DNA from: Hyphomicrobiales bacterium
Lineage (GTDB): Bacteria > Pseudomonadota > Alphaproteobacteria > Rhizobiales > SZUA-8
Direction: 5' to 3'
NCBI GenBank assembly: GCA_003232175.1
Contig: QILX01000124.1
Location: 1-5,054 of the forward strand
DNA: 5,054 nucleotides
The notes below the pieces were generated by a model. That model was not told the DNA's origin and made no database searches. It was given only the letters and a program-made list of their open reading frames with translations. A program made the position numbers and the translations under genes. Of this stretch, positions 1 to 5,054 are shown piece after piece; position 1 is the stretch's first letter; each line of letters starts with the position of its first letter.

Positions 1-582
1 GGGGCGGTTCTGGCCCTGCAGATTTTCATCGGTGGTTCGCGTTTTAATGCCGAGAGCATTGTCGCCTCGATCGTCGCCCTTGGCATCACACGGGAGCTTG
101 GCCCGGTCATCGCGGCGCTGATGGTGGCGGGCCGGGTGTCGGCGTCGATTGCGGCCGAGATCGGCACCATGCGGGTGACCGAACAGATCGATGCCCTGGT
201 GACACTGTCGGCCAATCCGTTTCGGTATCTGGTCATGCCAAGGATCGTCGCCGGCGTGCTCACCCTGCCCTTGCTGGTCGCCGTCGCCGATACCATAGGT
301 ATTTTCGGCGCCTACGTGGTCGCCACCCAAAGCCTGGGTTTCAACAGCGCCACCTATATCAAGAACACCGTTGATTTTATCCAGATCCAGGACGTCGTTT
401 CAGGGTTGATCAAGGCGGCGGTATTTGGGTTCATCATCACGTTCCAGGGCTGCTACCACGGTTTTTACAGCCGTGGCGGTGCCCAAGGGGTCGGACAGGC
501 AACAACCAGCGCCGTGGTATCCGCATCGATCCTGATCCTTGCCGCCAACTATCTGATGGCTTCGTTGATATTCACAGAATGA
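1..582 (+). CDS. mlaE: MlaE-family ABC transporter permease, 5'-truncated by window edge
   Basis: Frame 1 is open from the first base to TGA at 580-582, giving the C-terminal 193 residues. Family members usually have about 250-260, so roughly 60 N-terminal residues lie outside the window. The MlaE (YrbE/DUF140) signature is clear: fragment residues 31-49 read RELGPVIAALMVAGRVSAS, followed by AAEIGTMRVTEQIDAL and then NPFRYLVMPR. The C-terminal part has GCYHGF and GGAQGVGQATTSAVV before a last hydrophobic helix. Hydrophobic stretches at about residues 34-52, 82-108, 133-150 and 170-191 fit a multi-pass inner-membrane protein. In the known Mla system, MlaE dimerises in the inner membrane and, with the MlaF ATPase and the MlaD MCE protein, moves phospholipids between the inner and outer membranes. 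The ATG at 121 is an internal methionine inside the conserved motif, not the start. The next gene, mlaF, overlaps its stop. Confidence 0.93.
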   Translation, partial: GAVLALQIFIGGSRFNAESIVASIVALGITRELGPVIAALMVAGRVSASIAAEIGTMRVTEQIDALVTLSANPFRYLVMPRIVAGVLTLPLLVAVADTIGIFGAYVVATQSLGFNSATYIKNTVDFIQIQDVVSGLIKAAVFGFIITFQGCYHGFYSRGGAQGVGQATTSAVVSASILILAANYLMASLIFTE

Positions 583-1352
583 GCGCCGAAATCAAAATTT
601 CTCTACGCGGGATCAAAAAAAGCTTCGGTACGAATTTGGTGCTCGACGGGGTCGATCTTGATATCGAAGCAGGCAAATCGACGGTCATTATTGGCGGCTC
701 GGGCACCGGAAAATCCGTGCTGCTCAAATGCATACTCGGCCTGATCGAACCCGATGCGGGCGAAATATTGTTTGATGGCAAGAAGTTGACAAAACGCAGC
801 CGGATGGAATTACGGTTTTTTCAGCGTATCGGCATGCTATTTCAGGGCGCGGCTTTGTTTGACAGCCTGCCGGTGTGGGAAAATGTCGCTTTCGGCCTCA
901 TTCAGGGTCACAACACGCCACGCAAGGAAGCCCATGACATCGCCATCGAGACGATCCGTAAAGTCGGGCTGGCTGCTGATGTCGGCAAGCTTTCCCCTGC
1001 CGAGCTTTCAGGGGGCATGCAAAAACGGGTCGGTCTGGCCCGCGCCATTGCCGCCAATCCGGAAGTCATATTCTTTGATGAACCGACCACCGGGCTTGAC
1101 CCGATCATGGCCGATGTCATCAATCAGCTCATTATCGAGCGCGTCAACGATATTGGCGCAACGGCGGTGTCGATCACCCACGATATGTTTTCCGCCGACC
1201 GCATTGGCGATACCACGGCGATGATTTACCAGGGCAAGATCATCTGGGAGGGGCCGTCCAAATCCGTTCAAGACAGCGGAAACCCTTATGTCGAGCAGTT
1301 TATCAGCGGTCGGGCCGAAGGGCCGATCGAGCTGGATGTGCTCAAGCCGTGA
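579..1352 (+). CDS. mlaF: MlaF-family ABC transporter ATP-binding protein (lipid transport)
   Basis: This is a complete 257-residue ABC ATPase that powers the MlaE permease encoded just upstream. All nucleotide-binding motifs are intact: Walker A GGSGTGKS (39-46), Q-loop Gln89 in MLFQGAALFDS, signature LSGGMQKR (143-150), Walker B VIFFDEP (163-169, with Asp167 and Glu168), D-loop TGLDP (171-175) and H-loop His201 in SITHD. The LSGGMQKRVGLARA signature and the LFQGAALFDSLPVWENVAF segment are characteristic of the MlaF/Ttg2A branch. The length is normal for the family. The ATG overlaps the mlaE stop codon as ATGA. I see no good Shine-Dalgarno sequence before it, so translation is probably coupled to mlaE. 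The usual third partner, mlaD (MCE domain), does not follow. The assignment is by motif and by neighbour; the exact lipid substrate is inferred from the family. Confidence 0.94.
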   Translation: MSAEIKISLRGIKKSFGTNLVLDGVDLDIEAGKSTVIIGGSGTGKSVLLKCILGLIEPDAGEILFDGKKLTKRSRMELRFFQRIGMLFQGAALFDSLPVWENVAFGLIQGHNTPRKEAHDIAIETIRKVGLAADVGKLSPAELSGGMQKRVGLARAIAANPEVIFFDEPTTGLDPIMADVINQLIIERVNDIGATAVSITHDMFSADRIGDTTAMIYQGKIIWEGPSKSVQDSGNPYVEQFISGRAEGPIELDVLKP

Positions 1353-1365
1353 CCTCGCACCCCTA

Positions 1366-2760
1366 GTGGCCCGAGCCGCCAAACAGTTTACCTGCCAGTC
1401 CTGCGGCGGCCGCACTGGAAAATGGGCCGGGCGCTGCGACGATTGCGGTGAATGGAATACCATTGTCGAAGACGCTGCTTCCCCGCCCGGGTTCCAAATC
1501 TCAAGCGCCCGCCAGGGACGGGGACGGGTAATTGAACTTACCGACCTGCAATCTGGAAGCCTGAACCCGTCGCGGCTGAAAACCGGCATTGCTGAATTTG
1601 ACCGGGTGGTTGGCGGAGGCATTGTACCTGGCTCGGCGTTGCTGGTTGGCGGCGATCCGGGGATAGGCAAATCGACCCTGTTGTTGCAGGTGGCAGCATC
1701 GGTCGCCGCCACCGACCGCAGGGTTACCTATATCTCGGGCGAGGAGTCGCCCGACCAGGTTCGCCTGCGGGCCCAAAGGCTGGGGGTTAGGGAGGCGAAT
1801 GTCGAACTTGGCGCCGCCACCAGCGTCGCCGATATTCTGACGACATTGGAATCCGGACCGCTGTCGCCCGCTCTGGTGATCATCGATTCCATCCAGACCA
1901 TGTGGGACGAAAGGGTTGAATCCGCCCCCGGCACCGTAGCTCAGGTGCGAGCATCTTCCCAGGCGCTGATCCGTTTTGCCAAGGCGCGGGATACCACCAT
2001 GGTGCTCGTGGGCCACGTCACCAAGGACGGCCAGATCGCCGGCCCCCGCGTTGTTGAACACATGGTCGACGCGGTGCTTTATTTCGAAGGCGACCGAGGC
2101 CACAGATTTCGTATCCTGCGCGGGGTGAAGAACCGTTTCGGCCCAACGGACGAGATCGGCGTATTTGAGATGACCGGTGGCGGGCTGGCTGAAGTTGAAA
2201 ACCCTTCCGCACTATTTATCGGCGGCCGCGACGAGAGCGCGCCCGGGGCCGCAATCTTTGCCGGCATCGAGGGCACCCGGCCCATATTGGTGGAAATCCA
2301 GGCCCTTGTCGCCCCCTCCTCCCTTGGCACCCCAAGACGCGCCGTCGTCGGTGCCGATGCTTCGCGCCTCGCCATGATCATTGCCGTCCTGGAAGCCCGC
2401 TGCGGCGTTTCCATGGCCGGTCAGGATGTCTATCTGAACATTGCCGGGGGATTACGCATCCAGGAGCCCGCTGCCGATCTTGCCGTTGCCGCGGCGCTGT
2501 TGTCGTCGCTGACTGGCGCGGCATTGCCGACAGGCACGGTGCATTTTGGCGAAATCAGCCTTTCAGGTGCGGTTCGGCCTGTTGCCCAGCCCGGATCGCG
2601 CCTCAAGGAAGCCAAGAAACTGGGATTCGGTGGTGCGGTCATTCCAGCAGCGGACCAAAATGACAGCGACATGCCGGCGGGCCTCGAAATTTCCTTGGTT
2701 GAGGACCTTGCCGCACTTGTCGGCCGAATTGCCGCTGCGCGGACTGAAGGCATTGACTAA
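1366..2760 (+). CDS. radA: DNA repair protein RadA (Sms), branch-migration ATPase
   Basis: RadA is a cytosolic, RecA-like hexameric motor that promotes branch migration and processing of recombination intermediates. The gene encodes 464 residues from the chosen GTG, close to the family's usual 450-460. An N-terminal zinc finger has Cys10, Cys13, Cys24 and Cys27 (CQSC...CDDC), followed by GEWNTIVED. The RecA-like core has Walker A GGDPGIGKST (95-104, Lys102), then TYISGEES (121-128) and Walker B ALVIIDS (169-175). The RadA-specific motif KNRFG is at 255-259. The C-terminal third is the Lon-protease-like domain (QDVYLNIAGGLRIQEPAADL, 353-372); as in RadA generally it is not expected to be proteolytic. 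The GTG gives MARAAKQFTCQSCG, the usual short lead into the zinc finger, and lies 13 bases after the mlaF stop. In-frame ATGs at 1288 and 1336 would add 26 or 10 atypical residues and overlap mlaF. No clear Shine-Dalgarno sequence precedes the GTG, so the start is less sure than the gene. Confidence 0.95.
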   Translation: MARAAKQFTCQSCGGRTGKWAGRCDDCGEWNTIVEDAASPPGFQISSARQGRGRVIELTDLQSGSLNPSRLKTGIAEFDRVVGGGIVPGSALLVGGDPGIGKSTLLLQVAASVAATDRRVTYISGEESPDQVRLRAQRLGVREANVELGAATSVADILTTLESGPLSPALVIIDSIQTMWDERVESAPGTVAQVRASSQALIRFAKARDTTMVLVGHVTKDGQIAGPRVVEHMVDAVLYFEGDRGHRFRILRGVKNRFGPTDEIGVFEMTGGGLAEVENPSALFIGGRDESAPGAAIFAGIEGTRPILVEIQALVAPSSLGTPRRAVVGADASRLAMIIAVLEARCGVSMAGQDVYLNIAGGLRIQEPAADLAVAAALLSSLTGAALPTGTVHFGEISLSGAVRPVAQPGSRLKEAKKLGFGGAVIPAADQNDSDMPAGLEISLVEDLAALVGRIAAARTEGID

Positions 2761-2800
2761 AATGAACCGGCATTTTTGTCACCAGCGGGCTCAAATTATC

Positions 2801-2876
2801 GGAGTTTTCCCATGATCGCCTTCATTGTGCGCAAAGACCTCGACGTGCCCCCCAAGATGGGTCTATGAAAACTTCC
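2801..2876 (+). promoter_or_regulatory. Potential leader RNA stem that would mask the mini-ORF ribosome-binding site
   Basis: GGAGTTTTC (2801-2809) can pair with GAAAACTTCC (2867-2876), giving nine base pairs with a single bulged T at 2873. The 5' arm contains the GGAG Shine-Dalgarno sequence of the mini-ORF. The 3' arm starts at the last two bases of its stop codon. Inside this, AGACC (2835-2839) can pair with GGTCT (2860-2864). The pairing was found by eye, without an energy calculation. It matches no riboswitch or attenuator class I know, and pairings of this size can arise by chance in AT-rich leaders. Confidence 0.2.
2812..2868 (+). CDS. Candidate 18-residue mini-ORF ahead of cvpA (uncertain)
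   Basis: ATG at 2812 opens a short frame ending in TGA at 2866-2868 and encoding MIAFIVRKDLDVPPKMGL. GGAG at 2801-2804 sits 7 bases before the ATG, the best or equal-best ribosome-binding site in the window. The TGA overlaps a second ATG (2865) as ATGA. That second frame runs 22 codons, passes over the cvpA start and ends at 2931-2933. I recognise no family for either peptide. The mini-ORF could be a leader peptide, a translation-coupling device, a decayed gene end, or chance: a frame this short is common at random, and only the well-placed Shine-Dalgarno sequence raises it above background. I see no run of identical codons such as classical amino-acid attenuators carry. Confidence 0.2.
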   Translation: MIAFIVRKDLDVPPKMGL

Positions 2877-2896
2877 ACAAATTCGCGGAAAAATCT

Positions 2897-2901
2897 GAGG
2901 A
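2897..2901 (+). promoter_or_regulatory. Ribosome-binding site of cvpA
   Basis: GAGGA lies 6 bases before the ATG at 2908, a strong Shine-Dalgarno match at ideal spacing. It fixes the cvpA start. It contrasts with mlaF, radA and purF in this window, none of which has a clear Shine-Dalgarno sequence, and suggests that cvpA begins a separately initiated translational unit. Confidence 0.75.
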
Positions 2902-2907
2902 TTCGCC

Positions 2908-3594
2908 ATGTCGTCGCCGTTCACAGCTCTTGACGTCGTTCTAATCGGAATTGCGTTTTTGTCGGCCATTCTGGCGATGTTTCGCGGTTTCACCCGCGAA
3001 GTGCTATCCATTTTATCCTGGGTGGCTGCTGGCGGCGCGGCTTTGTGGGCTTATCCACTGATGAAAGACCGGGTGCGCGAGCTTATTCAGCCCCAGGCCC
3101 TGGCCGACGGGGTACTGATCGCCGGCACATTTATAATCGTGCTTATCGCCGTATCGCTCATTACCGTTCGGATCACCGACCTTATCCTGGACAGCCAGAT
3201 CGGCGCCATAGACCGCACCTTGGGCTTTATTTTCGGGCTGGTACGAGGCGTGATTCTGGTGGTCGTCGCTTTTTTGTTCTTCTCCTGGCTGGTGCCCGAA
3301 CGCCAGCAGCCGGACTGGGTCCGCAACGCGCAAACCGCGCCGTTTATGAATAGTACCGGCGAAGTGCTGTTGTCCTATCTGCCCGAGGACCCTGCGGAAT
3401 TGATCGAATATCTACCGGACACTTTAAAAAGTTATATAAATCAACTGCTTGGCGAAGACGATGAGGGTGGTAATGCGCCAGAGCAGCCACCGCCAAACGC
3501 CGCGGACGGCGAACGCCAGAGCCTGCTGTATCGAAGGTTCGATACTTACGATATTACCGTCAACAGGGCTCCGGTTACCCCTGAAAACGCGTGA
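2908..3594 (+). CDS. cvpA: CvpA family inner-membrane protein
   Basis: The product is a 228-residue CvpA-family membrane protein. Family members are named for the E. coli protein needed for colicin V production; they have been linked to envelope stress and bile tolerance, but the biochemical role is not settled. Four hydrophobic segments are visible at about residues 7-25, 32-50, 68-90 and 106-128. The typical motifs are FRGFTREVLSILSWV (25-39), following the first helix, and IDRTLGFIFGLVRGVILVVV (101-120). After the membrane part comes a soluble tail of about 100 residues with an acidic, proline-rich stretch (GEDDEGGNAPEQPPPNAADGE, 182-202) and a poorly conserved end. The start is supported by GAGGA at 2897-2901. 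purF follows, and the cvpA TGA overlaps a possible GTG start of purF. The cvpA-purF pairing is also found in E. coli and many other Proteobacteria, which strengthens the call. Confidence 0.92.
   Translation: MSSPFTALDVVLIGIAFLSAILAMFRGFTREVLSILSWVAAGGAALWAYPLMKDRVRELIQPQALADGVLIAGTFIIVLIAVSLITVRITDLILDSQIGAIDRTLGFIFGLVRGVILVVVAFLFFSWLVPERQQPDWVRNAQTAPFMNSTGEVLLSYLPEDPAELIEYLPDTLKSYINQLLGEDDEGGNAPEQPPPNAADGERQSLLYRRFDTYDITVNRAPVTPENA
3528..3545. repeat. Perfect 8-bp inverted repeat inside the 3' end of cvpA
   Basis: GTATCGAA-GG-TTCGATAC is a perfect palindrome with two 8-base arms and a 2-base centre. It lies in the CvpA tail codons for about residues 207-213, some 46 bases before the cvpA stop. 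In RNA it could form a six-pair stem closed by C-G with an AAGGUU loop. No T-run follows, so it is not a standard intrinsic terminator. Its symmetry could also suit a dimeric DNA-binding protein upstream of purF. Function is unknown and chance is possible. Confidence 0.6.
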
Positions 3595-3614
3595 CCACAC
3601 AGCGCTGCTCAACC

Positions 3615-5054
3615 ATGGACCAAGCCATTAAATTGGAGGCCGGCGACGACCGGTTACGCGAAGAGTGTGGTGTATTCGGTGTATTCGGCAATGGCGATGC
3701 CGGCGCTTTGACCGCACTTGGCCTGCATGCATTGCAGCATCGCGGGCAGGAAGCCGTCGGCATTGTCACTTGCGATGGCAAACACTTTCATTCTGAACGC
3801 CATCTGGGTCTGGTCGGTGACCACTTCACCGACCCCGCCACCGTTGGCCGGCTCATCGGCAACAGCGCCATTGGCCATGTGCGCTATTCGACCAGGGGCA
3901 ACAATTCCATGCGCAATGTACAACCGCTTTTCGCCGATCTGGCGACCGGCGGTTTTGCGGTCTGCCACAATGGGAACCTGACCAACGCCCTCACATTACG
4001 CGAAGCCCTTGTGCACGAGGGCTCGATTTTCCAGTCGACTTCCGATTCCGAAGTCATCCTTCATCTGGTGGCCCGGTCACGCAAAAGCCGGTTTGTCGAC
4101 CGCTTCGTCGATGGTCTTCGTCAGCTTGAAGGTGCCTATTCCCTTGTTGGCATCACCAACAAAAAACTGATCGGCGCCCGCGACCCCTTAGGAATCCGTC
4201 CTCTGGTTCTAGGCGATTTGAATGGAGCACCGATCCTGGCCTCGGAAAGCTGCGCCCTGGATATCATCGGCGCAAAATATGTGCGCGAGATCGCCAATGG
4301 CGAAATTATCATCATTTCCGAAGACGGAATCGAGAGCCACTTTCCTTTCCCAAAAGTCGCGGCCCGACCGTGCATTTTCGAATTTATCTATTTCTCCCGC
4401 CCGGACAGCATTGTCGGTGGGCGCAGCGTTTATGAAATCCGCAAGAAAGTCGGCGCGCAGCTGGCGGATGAACTTTGCCCCGACGCCGATATCGTGGTGC
4501 CAGTACCCGATTCAGGCGTACCCGCGGCGCTGGGATTTTCGCAAAAATCCGGCATCCCGTTTGATTATGGTCTGATCCGCAATCACTATGTCGGGCGGAC
4601 GTTTATTGAACCGACTCAGGAAATTCGGGCACTGGGCGTGCGCCTCAAACATTCGGCCAACCGGGCGGCGGTGGACGGCAAGCGCGTTGTCCTTATCGAT
4701 GACAGCCTGGTGCGCGGCACAACGTCGATGAAAATTGTTGCGATGATTTATGAGGCCGGGGCGCGTGAGGTTCATATGCGCATCGCCAGCCCACCGATTA
4801 CCCATTCGGACTATTACGGCATCGATACCCCGGACCCTGACAAACTGCTGGCCGCCAATCATACGCTTGATCAGATGCGTCAGCTAATCGGTGCGGACAG
4901 CCTCGCCTTCCTCAGCCTCAAAGGGCTTTACAGCGCCATGGGAATTGAAAACCGAAACCCCGCAGCGCCGCAATTCACCGATCATTGTTTCACCGGAGAC
5001 TATCCAACGCCGCTCACCGACCTGAACCAGGACAGCGGCGCCCAGCAATTGTCG
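3615..5054 (+). CDS. purF: Amidophosphoribosyltransferase PurF, 3'-truncated by window edge
   Basis: PurF catalyses the first committed step of de novo purine synthesis: PRPP + glutamine to 5-phosphoribosylamine, glutamate and pyrophosphate. The frame from ATG 3615 is open for 480 codons to the window end with no stop. The last residues (GDYPTPLTDLNQDSGAQQLS) are close to the usual C-terminus, so few are missing. The N-terminal Ntn glutaminase domain starts at Cys18 (REECGVFGVFG), the expected nucleophile after propeptide removal. It includes GHVRYST (87-93), CHNGNLTN (117-124) and STSDSE (141-146). The phosphoribosyltransferase domain has PVPDSGVPAALGF (296-308) and the PRPP loop VVLIDDSLVRGTTS (358-371). 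GTG at 3591 is an alternative in-frame start overlapping the cvpA stop (GTGA) and would add 8 residues. Neither start has a clear Shine-Dalgarno sequence; I kept the ATG, but coupling through the GTG is plausible. Confidence 0.95.
   Translation, partial: MDQAIKLEAGDDRLREECGVFGVFGNGDAGALTALGLHALQHRGQEAVGIVTCDGKHFHSERHLGLVGDHFTDPATVGRLIGNSAIGHVRYSTRGNNSMRNVQPLFADLATGGFAVCHNGNLTNALTLREALVHEGSIFQSTSDSEVILHLVARSRKSRFVDRFVDGLRQLEGAYSLVGITNKKLIGARDPLGIRPLVLGDLNGAPILASESCALDIIGAKYVREIANGEIIIISEDGIESHFPFPKVAARPCIFEFIYFSRPDSIVGGRSVYEIRKKVGAQLADELCPDADIVVPVPDSGVPAALGFSQKSGIPFDYGLIRNHYVGRTFIEPTQEIRALGVRLKHSANRAAVDGKRVVLIDDSLVRGTTSMKIVAMIYEAGAREVHMRIASPPITHSDYYGIDTPDPDKLLAANHTLDQMRQLIGADSLAFLSLKGLYSAMGIENRNPAAPQFTDHCFTGDYPTPLTDLNQDSGAQQLS

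Larger units (their letters stand above)
2761..2907 (+). other. radA-cvpA intergenic region, candidate leader of cvpA-purF
   Basis: This 147-base gap is the only real intergenic space in the window, so any separate promoter for cvpA-purF would have to be here or in the end of radA. It is more AT-rich than its flanks. A TTGACT at 2753-2758, overlapping the radA stop, resembles a -35 box, but no convincing -10 box follows at 16-18 bases. I therefore do not call a promoter. I see no GC-rich hairpin followed by a T-run, so there is no clear terminator for radA and read-through is possible. The gap holds a short ORF with a Shine-Dalgarno sequence and a potential stem, listed separately. Confidence 0.5.

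Noticed and set aside
1008..1712. 234-codon minus-strand frame across the end of mlaF and the start of radA
   Set aside because: It lies antisense to two well-recognised genes, has no family resemblance, and is rich in R, P, S and A, as expected of a shadow frame in GC-rich DNA.
1501..2103. 200-codon minus-strand frame inside radA
   Set aside because: It is fully antisense to conserved RadA motifs, has a composition typical of shadow frames, and shows no recognisable domain.
2753..2781. Possible sigma-70 promoter with TTGACT at 2753-2758
   Set aside because: The hexamer is a fair -35 match, but no acceptable -10 box lies 16-18 bases downstream. TTGTCA at 2776-2781 also lacks a well-spaced partner.
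2835..2864. Terminator after radA formed by AGACC and GGTCT
   Set aside because: The stem is only five pairs with a 20-base loop and no following T-run, so it does not look like an intrinsic terminator.
3669..3687. Tandem direct repeat of GTGTATTCG in purF
   Set aside because: It encodes the conserved CGVFGVFG motif at the PurF active-site N-terminus, so protein constraint explains the repetition.
4512..4862. 116-codon minus-strand frame inside purF
   Set aside because: It is antisense to the PurF phosphoribosyltransferase domain and resembles no protein I recognise.

Overview
This window is a compact, fully co-directional (+ strand) stretch of bacterial core genome. The bases are GC-rich and the protein sequences look alphaproteobacterial. 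The lineage call rests on the PurF C-terminus (the ...HCFTGDYPTPLTDL type), the RadA N-terminus, and the gene order radA-cvpA-purF, which I recall from Rhodospirillales-like and other Alphaproteobacteria. I cannot place it to genus. I see no insertion sequences, tRNA or rRNA genes, CRISPR arrays or phage genes.

Layout: (1) 1-582, the last 193 codons of an MlaE-type lipid-transport permease, cut by the left edge. (2) 579-1352, its ABC ATPase partner MlaF, joined by an ATGA stop/start overlap. (3) 1366-2760, RadA (Sms), the DNA-repair and branch-migration ATPase, best started at a GTG just after mlaF. (4) 2761-2907, a 147-base gap. It holds an 18-codon mini-ORF with a good Shine-Dalgarno sequence, which a potential RNA stem could sequester. 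(5) 2908-3594, the inner-membrane protein CvpA. (6) 3591 or 3615 to 5054, PurF, amidophosphoribosyltransferase, open through the right edge and probably short of its end by only a few residues.

Functionally there are two blocks. mlaE-mlaF is the inner-membrane core of a phospholipid transporter for outer-membrane lipid asymmetry, and radA is packed directly behind it. cvpA-purF is the widespread pair whose second gene carries out the committed step of de novo purine synthesis. The only space for a separate promoter or leader is the radA-cvpA gap, so regulation of cvpA-purF would most likely be found there.

No new multi-gene system is visible. The points worth a second look are modest: the mini-ORF and potential fold ahead of cvpA, a perfect 8-bp inverted repeat near the end of cvpA, the GTGA junction into purF, the absence of an mlaD gene after mlaF, and the apparent loss of two iron-sulphur ligand positions in PurF.
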